Assembly: GCA_944386175.1 (NCBI GenBank)
Contig: CALXAB010000007.1
Location: 1-57,271 of the forward strand
Direction: 5' to 3'
From: an uncultured Clostridia bacterium
GTDB lineage: Bacteria > Bacillota > Clostridia > TANB77 > CAG-508
Length of the DNA: 57,271 nt
This document shows, one piece after another, positions 44,455 to 53,342 of this stretch. A program made the translations under genes and the position numbers. The notes under the pieces are model-generated. The model made no database searches. It had not been told where the DNA came from and was given only the letters and a program-made list of their open reading frames with translations. How positions within the stretch are numbered: position 1 is the stretch's first letter; every line of letters begins with the position of its first letter.

Positions 44455-46070
44455 GGCAATTCTCCTTCTATTTTTATTGTTACTATATCTCCTTCTTTTT
44501 GTCCTGCTGTAGATATTACATCTTGTAATATTACTTCATTTTTAAGTGTTGCAATAAAGAAACCTAATTGTTCATATTTTGTAGATTTGGCTTCCATTAT
44601 TATATGTGTATCTGTTGTATTTTCAATTGATGTTATTTGTACATTAGTAGGAATAGAGGCCATAATTTGATTTAATAAATTTGGTATTGCATTTCTAGTT
44701 CTATTTCTCTCTGATGAATTATTGCTAAATGATTCTATATTCTCTATTATTGTTGCATATTCATTTGTTTTTGATTTTATACTTTGGTCATCTTTACCTA
44801 TTTTTGATATTTGAGCATTTGTATTATTAATTGACTGTTGTGCTTCTTCCTTTTTATGGTTCATAGCACTAGCTAAAGCCCCTGAAAATACGCTATAAAT
44901 TATTATTAGCAATAACATAAATACACATATTCTTACTAAACCAATCTCTGTTTTATCTAACTTTTGTCCTAAATCCCATGTAAAAAATCCACCTTGATTT
45001 TTACGTTCTTTTTTTGTTTTTTCTGGTGAAACTTCTATTTTTAGCCAATCTGGTACTTTATCTCCAAAAGTTTGATGTTTAAAGTTAATTCCTGCTATCC
45101 CTTCATTTAATCCCATTAAGGCTAGCGAAATAGCTGAATTTACTTCTATATAATCTTTTATATTAATTGCTTTTGTATTTTTTATAAAATATGGTCTTAA
45201 TATTTCACAATTGGTGTCTAACAAATATTCTTGAAAATATAAGTCTATATTATTAATTAAAGCTCCTGTTCCTGTAATATATACTTTTCCAATTTTTTCT
45301 GTAACTTCATTTATTTTTTTTCTTACTACTCCTAAAATATTATATAATGTAGGAATTATATCTTCTAAATAACTTTGTTCTGTTTCTTGTAGATTTTTCC
45401 CTTCTGAAGTATATATAGTAGTATCTTTGCAAATTTCATATGCTTTTGAATATGAATTTTCTTTTAAATTTATCTTTGCTAATATTTCTCTACTACCTTC
45501 TTCGAATTTTTCTATGTTATAAACCTTATTATTAATAATTGTTGTTATTGTAGTTTCATCTTCAATATTTACAATCATATAATTTTCGTCTTCTTGATTA
45601 GCAAGCAAATTTGGTATTGACATAGATATAGGAGAAATATTTGACAATTTGTATCCGCCTATTTGTTTTACTCTATTTTCTAGTTCTATTTTGTTTTCTG
45701 CTATATGAATGACTTTTATTTTATCCTTATCTAAACCATTATCACAAATCGCATATCTAGTTTCAAATGCATTTGGGTTATATCCTCTATCAACACAATA
45801 AGCCTCAAATTCTGTACTTATTGCTTTTTGCAAATCTTGTTTTGTTAGTAAAGCAAACATGTCATAGTAATTATATATTTCTTGTGATAAATTGATACTT
45901 ATAGGTGTTTTTTGGCTGTACGTTTCTTGTATTACTTGTTCTATAGCTTTTTCTAGATTATCATAGAATTTTATTCCAAAAGTTTCAACTTTTTTTTCGT
46001 CTTTGTCTTTTGAAACTTTGGCATATTTTATTAAATTGTCTTCTATATATAGTCCTAAACAATCTGACAT
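44451..46070 (-). CDS. PilM-PilN fusion protein
   Basis: 539 aa. Residues 1-~345 are a PilM actin-like ATPase-fold domain (GLYIEDNLIKYAKVS, ITGTGALINNIDLY, VNSAISLALMGLNEG). A linker follows, then a membrane helix (about 378-398), coiled coil and a PilN-like C-terminal domain (IPNLLNQIMASIPTNVQITS). PilM and PilN are usually separate, so this is a fusion that fixes their 1:1 contact. First gene of the pilus operon, with AAAAGGAGAAAAAA before the ATG. Confidence 0.85.
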   Translation of the reverse strand: MSDCLGLYIEDNLIKYAKVSKDKDEKKVETFGIKFYDNLEKAIEQVIQETYSQKTPISINLSQEIYNYYDMFALLTKQDLQKAISTEFEAYCVDRGYNPNAFETRYAICDNGLDKDKIKVIHIAENKIELENRVKQIGGYKLSNISPISMSIPNLLANQEDENYMIVNIEDETTITTIINNKVYNIEKFEEGSREILAKINLKENSYSKAYEICKDTTIYTSEGKNLQETEQSYLEDIIPTLYNILGVVRKKINEVTEKIGKVYITGTGALINNIDLYFQEYLLDTNCEILRPYFIKNTKAINIKDYIEVNSAISLALMGLNEGIAGINFKHQTFGDKVPDWLKIEVSPEKTKKERKNQGGFFTWDLGQKLDKTEIGLVRICVFMLLLIIIYSVFSGALASAMNHKKEEAQQSINNTNAQISKIGKDDQSIKSKTNEYATIIENIESFSNNSSERNRTRNAIPNLLNQIMASIPTNVQITSIENTTDTHIIMEAKSTKYEQLGFFIATLKNEVILQDVISTAGQKEGDIVTIKIEGELP

Positions 46071-46174
46071 TTTTTTCTCCTTTTATTTTTTATATTTCTA
46101 TTTTTTACACTTTTCAAAAAATAATACTTGCATAAATTTACAATATAATTTTAAAAATCACAATATCTACTTAT

Positions 46175-46202
46175 ATTTTATAATTATTTATAAAAAAGTC
46201 AA
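46175..46202 (-). promoter_or_regulatory. Likely promoter of the pilus operon
   Basis: TTGACT (46202-46197), 16-nt spacer, TAAAAT (46180-46175), about 105 nt before the pilM-N start. Confidence 0.55.
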
Positions 46203-46248
46203 TACATTTAATGTAATCGTAATACAACTGTAATATTCTTGTAATATT

Positions 46249-47589
46249 TTATTTTTTCCTCAATTTAGCGATAAAAAAGCCATCATTTTCAGTATTTTGA
46301 AACAATTTTATATATTTAGAATTTTGATAGATTTTTGGGTTATATTTATTAAAATTTTCGTTTAAATTTATAATTTCAAAATCCTGATTTTTTTCTACAA
46401 ATTTTTCTACAATTTCTTCATTTTCTGATTTTAAAATGCTACATGTTGAATATACTAATTCACCTCCGTGTTTTAAATATTTTGAACATATATCTAGAAT
46501 TTGAGCTTGTAATTTAGCAATTTCTTTAATATCTTCTTTTTTTCTTTTCCATTTTATATCTGGTTTTCTTTTTAATACTCCTAATCCTAAACATGGAACA
46601 TCTAATAAAATTTTATCATATTTATTTTTGTTTTCTTCATTATATATAGTAGCGTCTTGTTGTTTTGTCTTTATAGATGTTATACCTAATCTATTTGCAT
46701 TTTCCTGTACTAATTCAACTCTATGTTGATGTACATCCCATGCTTCTATTATTCCTTCATTATTAATTAATTCAGCAATATATGTTGTTTTTCCTCCAGG
46801 TGCACTGCAACAATCTAATATTTTTTCTCCTTTTTTTGGTTCTAATACTATAGATATTAAACCTGCCATTTCATCTTGAATCGTAAAATATCCTTGTTTG
46901 AATAAATCTAATTTTTCTATGTTTTTCATTTTTTCTACTATTATAAAGTCTTCTAACTTTCCATCTTTAAATTTTATATTTCTCTTTACTAATTCTTCTT
47001 TTAATTTTTCCTTATTAGTTTTTAAATTATTTACTCTAATATGAATTTTGGGTTTTAAATTTGAACATTTACATATTTGTTCAATATCTTCTATACTCAT
47101 TTCTTTTTTTAGTTCTTCTATAATCCATTTAGGAATAGAATATAATTTTGAGATTCGTTCCTCATCATCCTCAATATCATAAAAACTTTGATAATCATTT
47201 TTACTAATTTTTCTCAAGATTGCATTTACAAAATTAGCACTACTTTTATGCCCATATCTTTTGGCTAAATTAACACTTTCATTTACTGTAGCTGATTTAG
47301 GTATTTTATCTAAAAAAATTATTTGATAAATTCCCATTCTTAGAATATTTAAAATCCATAAAGATATTTTCTTTAACTTTATTTTTGAATATTTTTTTAT
47401 TGTCTCATCAATAGTTAATCTCCAAGTTGTTGTTCCATATACTATTTCTGATATTAGTCCAATATCTTTTTCACTTAAATTTTGCTTGTTATTTTCTAAT
47501 TCTTCATTTAGTACTATATTAGAATATCCTTTATCTTTATCAATTTTATATAAAATTTTTAGTGCTGTTTCTCTTGCTTTATCTATCAC
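46249..47589 (-). CDS. rsmB: 16S rRNA (cytosine-967-C5)-methyltransferase
   Basis: 446 aa from the GTG at 47589 (AAAGGAGAAAGTAAAA precedes); the frame is open to 47637 but that start lacks a binding site. An N-terminal NusB-like domain (KARETALKILYKI, ATVNESVNLAKRYGHKSSANF) is followed by the methyltransferase with DCCSAPGGKTTYI, DVPCLGLGVL and YSTCSI, whose Cys residues are catalytic. Methylates C967 of 16S rRNA. Often near def-fmt, which are not here. Confidence 0.92.
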   Translation of the reverse strand: MIDKARETALKILYKIDKDKGYSNIVLNEELENNKQNLSEKDIGLISEIVYGTTTWRLTIDETIKKYSKIKLKKISLWILNILRMGIYQIIFLDKIPKSATVNESVNLAKRYGHKSSANFVNAILRKISKNDYQSFYDIEDDEERISKLYSIPKWIIEELKKEMSIEDIEQICKCSNLKPKIHIRVNNLKTNKEKLKEELVKRNIKFKDGKLEDFIIVEKMKNIEKLDLFKQGYFTIQDEMAGLISIVLEPKKGEKILDCCSAPGGKTTYIAELINNEGIIEAWDVHQHRVELVQENANRLGITSIKTKQQDATIYNEENKNKYDKILLDVPCLGLGVLKRKPDIKWKRKKEDIKEIAKLQAQILDICSKYLKHGGELVYSTCSILKSENEEIVEKFVEKNQDFEIINLNENFNKYNPKIYQNSKYIKLFQNTENDGFFIAKLRKK

Positions 47590-47796
47590 TTTTACTTTCT
47601 CCTTTTCTATAAATATATCATTTATATATATCATCATAACTTATATATATCATTTATATATATTTTTTTGTACAAGTATTTTATTTTTTCTTATTATATA
47701 TTGTTTTTATATTTTTTTCTATTATTTTATAATATTTTTGTATATTTTTCTAAGTTTTGGAAAAGATATTTTTAAAAGATTTTGGAGGGTATTTAT

Positions 47797-48009
47797 ATGG
47801 AAATAAAAAAACATTTAATAATAACAGGCAATTCGAATATTTCATGGAAAGACGCAATAGTAAAAGCAATAGCTGAGGCTTCTAAAACAATAGATTATAT
47901 AACAGAAGTAAAAATTTTAGAGCAAAGAGCTAATATAGACGGAAGTAAAATTTCCGAATATTTTGTTGATTTAGACTTAAGTTTTGTAATTGACTTAAAT
48001 CGTAAATAA
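47797..48009 (+). CDS. Dodecin family flavin-binding protein
   Basis: 70 aa from ATG 47797 (TTGGAGGGTATTTAT upstream; an ATG five codons earlier overlaps the binding site). GNSNISWKDAIVKAIAEASK then TEVKILEQRANIDG and EYFVDLDLSFVID match dodecins, small beta-alpha-beta-beta proteins that form hollow dodecamers binding flavins. The usual flavin-stacking Trp is present (SW at 21-22 of the sequence). Function: flavin storage/protection. Confidence 0.85.
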   Translation: MEIKKHLIITGNSNISWKDAIVKAIAEASKTIDYITEVKILEQRANIDGSKISEYFVDLDLSFVIDLNRK

Positions 48010-48011
48010 TG

Positions 48012-48038
48012 TGCCAAAGGGGACGGGCTATTTTGGCA
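48012..48038 (+). repeat. Short palindrome between dodecin and spoVAC
   Basis: TGCCAAA / TTTGGCA around GGGGACGGGCTAT. The GGGGACGG part recalls the arms of fold-back elements A and D. Confidence 0.5.
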
Positions 48039-48111
48039 ATTCCGTCACAATAAAAAAGAGGTTTATTTTGAATTCATCTTATATACACCTCAGAAAGGAA
48101 TGATAGTTATT

Positions 48112-48576
48112 ATGAATCCAATAGAATCAAAAGAAACATACAAAACATATGTGGATAAAAAATCACCACCATCAACTATAGTAAAAAATTGTTTCAATGC
48201 TTTTTGGGTAGGTGGATTAATTTGTACAGTAGGTCAAGTTATTTTTAATATATGTAAAGAACGTGGTTTTGATGCACAAATGTCTAGTACAATTGTTTCC
48301 ATTTTATTAATTGGTATTTCTGCATTTTTAACTGGTCTAAATTTATTTAATAAAATTGGAAAATTTGCTGGTGCTGGCTCTTTAATACCTATTACAGGTT
48401 TTGCGAATTCTATTGTTTCACCAGCTATGGAATATAAATCAGAAGGTTATGTAATGGGTGTTGGTGGAAAAATGTTTACTGTTGCTGGACCTGTATTGGT
48501 ATTTGGTATATCTACTGCTATTATAGTAGGAATTATTTATTTGATTTTTAACACACAAAGTATAACATTAGTGTAA
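48112..48576 (+). CDS. spoVAC: Stage V sporulation protein AC
   Basis: 154 aa from the ATG at 48112; an ATG 12 nt earlier nearly abuts the GAAAGGA site. About four hydrophobic helices; conserved segments are FWVGGLICTVGQVI, GAGSLIPITGFANSIVSPA and FTVAGPVLVFGI. SpoVAC is a mechanosensitive-type channel component of the spore inner membrane for calcium-dipicolinate transport. First gene of spoVAC-AD-AEb. Confidence 0.93.
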   Translation: MNPIESKETYKTYVDKKSPPSTIVKNCFNAFWVGGLICTVGQVIFNICKERGFDAQMSSTIVSILLIGISAFLTGLNLFNKIGKFAGAGSLIPITGFANSIVSPAMEYKSEGYVMGVGGKMFTVAGPVLVFGISTAIIVGIIYLIFNTQSITLV

Positions 48577-48606
48577 AAATTATTAATTATATTAAAATGA
48601 AATATA

Positions 48607-48630
48607 GGGAAAAAAGGAGATCCCTTTTTC
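48607..48630 (+). promoter_or_regulatory. Hairpin between spoVAC and spoVAD
   Basis: AGGGA / TCCCT stem followed by TTTTTC; a weak attenuator or processing hairpin within the operon. Confidence 0.4.
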
Positions 48631-48651
48631 TCTAAAAAGGAGTTGAGTTTT

Positions 48652-49653
48652 TTGCAAAAGTTAGGAAAACAGACTATTAAGTTTGATAACCCACCTACAA
48701 TTACTGAGTGTGCTTCTATTGTTGGACCTAAGGAAGCTCAAGGGCCTTTGTCTAAGTATTTTGATAATACTTTGGATGATGAGTTTTGGGGTGAAAAAAC
48801 TTGGGAAAAGGCCGAAAGTAAAATTATAAAAGAAACTGTAAATTTGGTTATTAATAAATCTGGTATTTCTATTGATGATTTTGATTGCTTATTTGCTGGT
48901 GATTTATTAAATCAGTGTATTTCTTCTAGTTTTGGTTTACGAGGTTTGAATTTACCTTTTTTTGGAGTATTTGGTGCTTGTTCTACTTTTGTTGAGTCTA
49001 TGAGTTTAGCTGCTATTTGTGCCGAAAGTTTTGCTAATAATGTTGTATGTGCTACTTCTAGCCATTTTTGTAGTGCAGAGAAACAGTTTAGGTTTCCTCT
49101 AGAACTTGGAAATCAACGTCCTCCAACTAGTCAGTGGACTGTAACTGGTTCTGGTGCTGCTGTTATTTCTAAAAATGGAAATGGTCCTTATATCACTCAT
49201 ATAACACCTGGTAAAATAGTAGATATGGGTATAAAAGATGGTAATAACATGGGAGCTGCTATGGCACCTGCATTTGCCAACACTTTAACTACTCACTTTT
49301 TAGATACTGGTAGAAGTCCTAGTTATTATGACGCAATTATTAGTGGAGATTTAGGTCATATTGGTAAAGAAATTGTAATTGATATTATGAAATCTCAAGG
49401 TTATAATATTAAATCTAATTATAATGATTGTGGTGTTTTAATATTTGATAAAAATGAACAAGATACTCATTCTGGTGGTAGTGGATGTGCTTGTTGTGGT
49501 ACAGTTTTTTCTGGTTACTTTTTTAAACAATTACAGGATAAAAAAATAAAGAAAATGTTATTAATTGCAACTGGTGCTTTAATGAATTCTACAAGTTCTC
49601 AACAAGGTGAAACTATTCCTGGTATAGCACATGCTATAAGTATCGAATTATAA
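48652..49653 (+). CDS. spoVAD: Stage V sporulation protein AD
   Basis: 333 aa from the TTG at 48652 (AAAAAGGAG 9 nt upstream); another TTG at 48643 abuts the site. Thiolase-like fold with FGVFGACSTFVESM, NVVCATSSHFCSAEKQFRFP and CGVLIFD; ends PGIAHAISIEL. SpoVAD binds dipicolinic acid during spore uptake. Confidence 0.94.
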   Translation: MQKLGKQTIKFDNPPTITECASIVGPKEAQGPLSKYFDNTLDDEFWGEKTWEKAESKIIKETVNLVINKSGISIDDFDCLFAGDLLNQCISSSFGLRGLNLPFFGVFGACSTFVESMSLAAICAESFANNVVCATSSHFCSAEKQFRFPLELGNQRPPTSQWTVTGSGAAVISKNGNGPYITHITPGKIVDMGIKDGNNMGAAMAPAFANTLTTHFLDTGRSPSYYDAIISGDLGHIGKEIVIDIMKSQGYNIKSNYNDCGVLIFDKNEQDTHSGGSGCACCGTVFSGYFFKQLQDKKIKKMLLIATGALMNSTSSQQGETIPGIAHAISIEL

Positions 49654-49676
49654 TTTTTATAGATTGGAGATATATT

Positions 49677-50069
49677 ATGGATATAGATTGGTCAATGGTT
49701 TTTGATTGGGTTACTTTATTAAAATGTTTTTTAACAGGTGGTATTATATGTATTATAGGTCAGATTTTAATTGATAAAACTAAACTTACTCCTGCAAGAA
49801 TTTTAGTTATTTTTGTTACAACTGGTGCAATTTTAGGTGGACTTGGAATTTATAAATATTTAGTTGATTTTGCAGGTAGTGGGGCTACTGTACCTCTTAC
49901 TGGCTTTGGATATAATTTGGCTAAAGGTACAATTGAAGAAGTTCAGCAAAGTGGTTTAATTGGTGCTTTTACTGGTGGTGTTAAAAGTGCTGCTGGTGGA
50001 ATTGCTGCTGCTGTATTCTTTGGATATATTGCTTCTCTTATATCAAAACCTAAAATGAAAAAACAATAA
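49677..50069 (+). CDS. spoVAE: Stage V sporulation protein AE (AEb)
   Basis: 130 aa, homologous to SpoVAC in layout: helices with FLTGGIICIIGQILID, GSGATVPLTGFGYNL and AAVFFGYIASLI. TTGGAGATATATT precedes the ATG. The last codons (KMKKQ, stop) form the 5' half of the terminator stem. Completes the dipicolinate channel set. Confidence 0.92.
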   Translation: MDIDWSMVFDWVTLLKCFLTGGIICIIGQILIDKTKLTPARILVIFVTTGAILGGLGIYKYLVDFAGSGATVPLTGFGYNLAKGTIEEVQQSGLIGAFTGGVKSAAGGIAAAVFFGYIASLISKPKMKKQ

Positions 50070-50097
50070 TATTTTATTTATATTATTGTTTTTTCAT
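50053..50097. terminator. Bidirectional terminator between spoVAE and the convergent gene
   Basis: ATGAAAAAACAATAATAT / ATATTATTGTTTTTTCAT, overlapping the spoVAE stop and reaching the end of the - strand gene. Confidence 0.85.
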
Positions 50098-50675
50098 TTT
50101 ATATATTCAGTTAATTTGTAAATATATTTATTATCTTCTAATATATTTTCATTTAAGTTCTGCTTATATTCTATATATTTAAACATTATTGTAGATAAGA
50201 AGTTTCTAACATTTATTGGTAACTCTAAATTTTTATATATTCTATCATGTACTAATTCTTGTGCTATTCGCATATTTTCTGTTTTAATTTGTATTTCTAC
50301 TGGTATATCATCCATTTCGTTAGTTTTCAATGAATAATTAAGATGTACACTTTTGTATCCATTTTTTGGGTATCTAATATAATCTTCTATTTTACAATTA
50401 GAATTTTCTAATATAATTTTTTTAGCTATTTTATATGTTTCGTCTTCTGTATTTGTTGTTATCATTACTCCTATTAAATCTCTTAATTCTTCTGCTTTTT
50501 GGTATTTTCTAATTTTTAATTTTTTTATTGCCGATTCATCTGTTTTTGTTCTGACTATCATATCATTAAATTCTTCATCATAAATAATATTATATATTTT
50601 TTGTTTTATTTTTTTGTCTATTTCTAAATTTCTTATCTTGTCTAATTTTTCTATTACTATTTGTTGTTGGTTCAT
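50094..50675 (-). CDS. RelA/SpoT-domain protein, possibly degenerate
   Basis: 193 aa from the ATG at 50675 (AAAGGAGG just before it; a longer frame to 50690 includes that site). The order RTKTDES, ELRDLIGVMI, YPKNGYKSVHLNY, VEIQIKTENMRIAQELVH and RIYK follows the synthetase domain of small alarmone synthetases. In active enzymes the IGVMI position is normally IGxRI, so a key Arg seems replaced by Met. There is no hydrolase or ACT domain. It may be a divergent alarmone synthetase or an inactive relative. Confidence 0.75.
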   Translation of the reverse strand: MNQQQIVIEKLDKIRNLEIDKKIKQKIYNIIYDEEFNDMIVRTKTDESAIKKLKIRKYQKAEELRDLIGVMITTNTEDETYKIAKKIILENSNCKIEDYIRYPKNGYKSVHLNYSLKTNEMDDIPVEIQIKTENMRIAQELVHDRIYKNLELPINVRNFLSTIMFKYIEYKQNLNENILEDNKYIYKLTEYIK

Positions 50676-50805
50676 TTTGCCTCCTTTCATATAGTTAATT
50701 TTTTAAGTGCTATTTTATATATTATATGCTAAATTAATTTTTTAATGATTAAAATTTTATATTATACTATATTTATATTTTTTGTTATCTCAAAACAATA
50801 TTCCT

Positions 50806-50848
50806 AACAATAGCGGGCTTTTTTGAACATTATCTCTGTTTATAACAT
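50806..50848. repeat. Truncated copy of the GCGGGC intergenic repeat
   Basis: AACAATAGCGGGCTTTTTT followed by AACATTATCTCTGTTTATAA as at 35891, but the right arm (AAAGCCCGC) is missing. Confidence 0.7.
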
Positions 50849-50854
50849 TGTATG

Positions 50855-50893
50855 AAAAAAAAATAGTTCTCATCTAGAAAACTATTTTTCATT
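50855..50893 (-). terminator. Terminator of infC-rpmI-rplT
   Basis: AAAATAGTT-TC / GA-AACTATTTT followed by a T-run, right after rplT. Confidence 0.85.
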
Positions 50894-50899
50894 TAATAT

Positions 50900-51250
50900 T
50901 TAAGCTTCTTTAGCAACTTTTACAATTTCTGCAAATGCTTTTTCATCATTTACAGCTAATTCAGCTAACATTTTTCTATTTATTGTTACATTTGCTTTTT
51001 TTAATCCAGCAATTAATTTGCTATATGTCATTCCATTCATTCTAGCTCCTGCATTAATTCTTGCTATCCATAATTTTCTAAAATTACTTTTTTTATCTTT
51101 TCTTCCTACATATGCATATGATAAAGATTTCATTACTGCTTGATTAGCATTTCTAAATCTATAATGTTTTGCACCATAGTATCCTTTTGCTTGTTTCAAT
51201 ATTTTTTTATGTCTTGCTCTTGTTGTTCTTGCTGTTTTTACTCTTGCCAT
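50900..51250 (-). CDS. rplT: Ribosomal protein L20
   Basis: 116 aa, normal length; [54 protein letters not shown]20 is an early 50S assembly protein and in Firmicutes represses its own operon by binding the infC leader. Start with AAGGAGGAG. Confidence 0.97.
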   Translation of the reverse strand: MARVKTARTTRARHKKILKQAKGYYGAKHYRFRNANQAVMKSLSYAYVGRKDKKSNFRKLWIARINAGARMNGMTYSKLIAGLKKANVTINRKMLAELAVNDEKAFAEIVKVAKEA

Positions 51251-51275
51251 TTTATTTTCTCCTCCTTTTTATTGA

Positions 51276-51479
51276 TTAATTTCCATAAGGCAATAATTTC
51301 TTAATTGTATTTTCACATGACTTATGTGCATAAGCATTTTGAACTTTCCCTGATTTTTTTTGTCTTCTTGTTTTGTTTGCAAATAAATGCTTTCTGTTTG
51401 ATTTTGTTCTTTTTACTTTTCCTGTAGCTGTTAATGAATATCTCTTTTTAGCAGCTTTGTTTGTTTTTAGTTTTGGCAT
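51276..51479 (-). CDS. rpmI: Ribosomal protein L35
   Basis: 67 aa, very basic; MPKLKTNKAAKKRYSLTATG is the family start. Between infC and rplT as usual, AAAGGAGAAATTC upstream. Confidence 0.97.
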   Translation of the reverse strand: MPKLKTNKAAKKRYSLTATGKVKRTKSNRKHLFANKTRRQKKSGKVQNAYAHKSCENTIKKLLPYGN

Positions 51480-51519
51480 TTTGAATTTCTCCTTTCGTTT
51501 TTTGTATATTAATAACAGA

Positions 51520-52035
51520 CTATTTTTCTGTTTTTTTAGCTAATATAGTAAACATATTTCTGCCTTCTAATTTAGTTTTTTTCTCAACTACTGAAATATC
51601 ACTTAAAACATCAATAAATTTTTCTAGTACTATTTCACCAGCTTTAGAATTATTTACTTCTCTTCCCCTAAATCTTACAGTTATTTTTACTTTATTTCCA
51701 TCTTCTAAGAACTTTCTTGCATTTTTAGATTTAAACCCAAAGTCATGTTCTTCGATGTTTGGTGTTACTCTTAATTCTTTAATTTCTAAAACTTTTTGTT
51801 TCTTTTTTGCTTCTTTTTCTTTTTTAGCTTGTTCAAATTTGTATTTTCCATAGTTCATCATTTTACAAACTGGTGGATTTGCATTTGGGGCAACTAAAAC
51901 TAAGTCTAAGTTTTTTTCCTCTGCCTTTTCTAAAGCTTCTCTTAAAGGTATAACACCAACTTTTTCTCCTTGGTCTCCTATTAATTGAACTTCTTTTGCT
52001 CTTATTTGACCATTTATTGGTAATTCTTGTTTTAT
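51520..52035 (-). CDS. infC: Translation initiation factor IF-3
   Basis: 171 aa if translation starts at the ATA codon at 52035-52033, which lies 8 nt after GGAGGTG. A longer frame to 52095 exists, but its internal ATG overlaps the ribosome binding site. IF-3 genes characteristically use AUU/AUA-type starts, which IF-3 itself discriminates against for autoregulation. Motifs: PINGQIRAKEVQLIGDQGEK, MNYGKYKFEQAKK, RVTPNIEEHDF, KVKITVRFRGRE. First gene of the infC-rpmI-rplT operon. Confidence 0.93.
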   Translation of the reverse strand: MKQELPINGQIRAKEVQLIGDQGEKVGVIPLREALEKAEEKNLDLVLVAPNANPPVCKMMNYGKYKFEQAKKEKEAKKKQKVLEIKELRVTPNIEEHDFGFKSKNARKFLEDGNKVKITVRFRGREVNNSKAGEIVLEKFIDVLSDISVVEKKTKLEGRNMFTILAKKTEK

Positions 52036-52216
52036 ATAAAACACCTCCATAATAAAAAAATTGACTTTTGTTACAAGCCAATTATAAAATAACATTATTT
52101 ATTATTTTTTATAATTTTTTATTTTCTAACCTTTTTCCTCTATTGGATAAGGTGAGAAGTTTTGGCTTCTTCTTGTAACAGATAGTATTATATCATAGCC
52201 GTAGACCTAATGTCAA
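52036..52216 (-). promoter_or_regulatory. infC promoter and structured leader
   Basis: Promoter TTGACA (52216-52211), 18-nt spacer, TATAAT (52192-52187). The leader has GTTACAAG (about 52180-52173) able to pair with CTTGTAAC (about 52076-52069) just before the infC ribosome binding site, and a local GAAG/CTTC stem. The layout fits the L20-binding autoregulatory leader of Firmicutes. Confidence 0.65.
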
Positions 52217-52226
52217 GTATTTTTTT

Positions 52227-53096
52227 CTAAATATCTACATCCATGTAATTAGTAACTGGTTTTGCTCCTTGTTTTATCAAATCATTTGTACCAACTGAAT
52301 TTAAGGAATTAATATTTCCAGGGACAACAAAAACATCTCTTCCTTGTTCTATTGCAAAATCAACTGTTAATAAAGTCCCACTTTTTTGTTTTGCTTCTAC
52401 AACAAGTACTCCTTTACTTAATCCACTTATAATCCTGTTTCTAGCAGGAAAATTCATTTTTTCTGGTTTTGTTCCTAACGGATATTCTGAGACTATAGCA
52501 CCATTATTTTTCAATATTTCATTTGCTAAATATACATTTTCTTTTGGATATATAGTATCCAATCCATTCCCTATTACCGCTATTGTGTTAGCTTTTGCAC
52601 ATAATGTTCCAATATGTGCATAACTATCTACTCCTTTTGCTAACCCACTGACAATTGTTAATTTCTTTTTAGCTAAATTATATGCAAAATATTTTGTAGC
52701 TTTTTTCCCATAATCTGATAATTGTCTACATCCTATTATAGCTAAACATTTATTATTTAATATTTTTTGATTTCCTCTAATATATAGGCTAATTGGTGGA
52801 TCATATATATTTTTTAAAATCTGGGGATATTTTTTATCATTTATTGAAATAATGTCTATATTATTTTTTTTCATATACTCAATATGTTTATCTAGACTTT
52901 CCCTTATCTTTTTATCTAACAATTTTTTTATTGTATCTTCTCCTATTCCTTTTATATTAAAAAAATCCTTTTCTTTTAAATTATAAATTAGCATTGGATC
53001 TTTAAATTTATCAATTAACATTGCTTTTCTTTTAGCTCCCAATCCTTTTATTAATGATAACCATATCCAATATTTCTTATCTTCTAAATTTTCCAT
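52227..53096 (-). CDS. dprA: DNA-processing protein DprA
   Basis: 289 aa. An N-terminal helix-hairpin-helix/SAM-like region (LIKGLGAKRKAMLIDKF, IKGIGEDTIKK), then the Rossmann fold with IGCRQLSDYG, IVSGLAKGVDSYAHIGTL, AVIGNGLDTIYP and SGTLLTVDFAIEQGRDVFVV. It ends soon after the fold (KPVTNYMDVDI) and lacks the C-terminal winged helix of longer DprA. It loads RecA on incoming single-stranded DNA. With type IV pili and the secreted nuclease it hints at transformability. Confidence 0.9.
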   Translation of the reverse strand: MENLEDKKYWIWLSLIKGLGAKRKAMLIDKFKDPMLIYNLKEKDFFNIKGIGEDTIKKLLDKKIRESLDKHIEYMKKNNIDIISINDKKYPQILKNIYDPPISLYIRGNQKILNNKCLAIIGCRQLSDYGKKATKYFAYNLAKKKLTIVSGLAKGVDSYAHIGTLCAKANTIAVIGNGLDTIYPKENVYLANEILKNNGAIVSEYPLGTKPEKMNFPARNRIISGLSKGVLVVEAKQKSGTLLTVDFAIEQGRDVFVVPGNINSLNSVGTNDLIKQGAKPVTNYMDVDI

Positions 53097-53152
53097 TTTC
53101 TCTTATTGTATAATAAATTATACAAAACTCCTTTCTTTTTTATTTTCTATTA

Positions 53153-53290
53153 GAACAATGATGCGGGCTTTTTTAAACATTTTCTCTGTTTATGACATTT
53201 CAAAGCCCGCATCATTGTTCATGTGCCAAATTTTACTTTAGTAAAATTTGTATGCATTTGTTAGAGCAAAGCATTTTTTATACAATTTGT
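53153..53290. repeat. Composite palindromic intergenic repeat, third copy
   Basis: A 19-bp perfect stem GAACAATGATGCGGGCTTT / AAAGCCCGCATCATTGTTC (53153-53171, 53202-53220), loop AAACATTTTCTCTGTTTATG, then the TTTTACTTTAGTAAAA module and GCATTTGTTAGAGCAAAGCA as at 35828. It lies between folD and dprA. Confidence 0.8.
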
Positions 53291-53342
53291 ATAAAAAAAG
53301 ACACTACTAAATAGTGCCCCTAAAATCCTTTTATTATATTTA

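Noticed and set aside
47638-47700. TATATATCATTTATATATA repeats as a functional tandem array
   Set aside because: Only two short AT-rich units; simple-sequence drift is enough to explain them.
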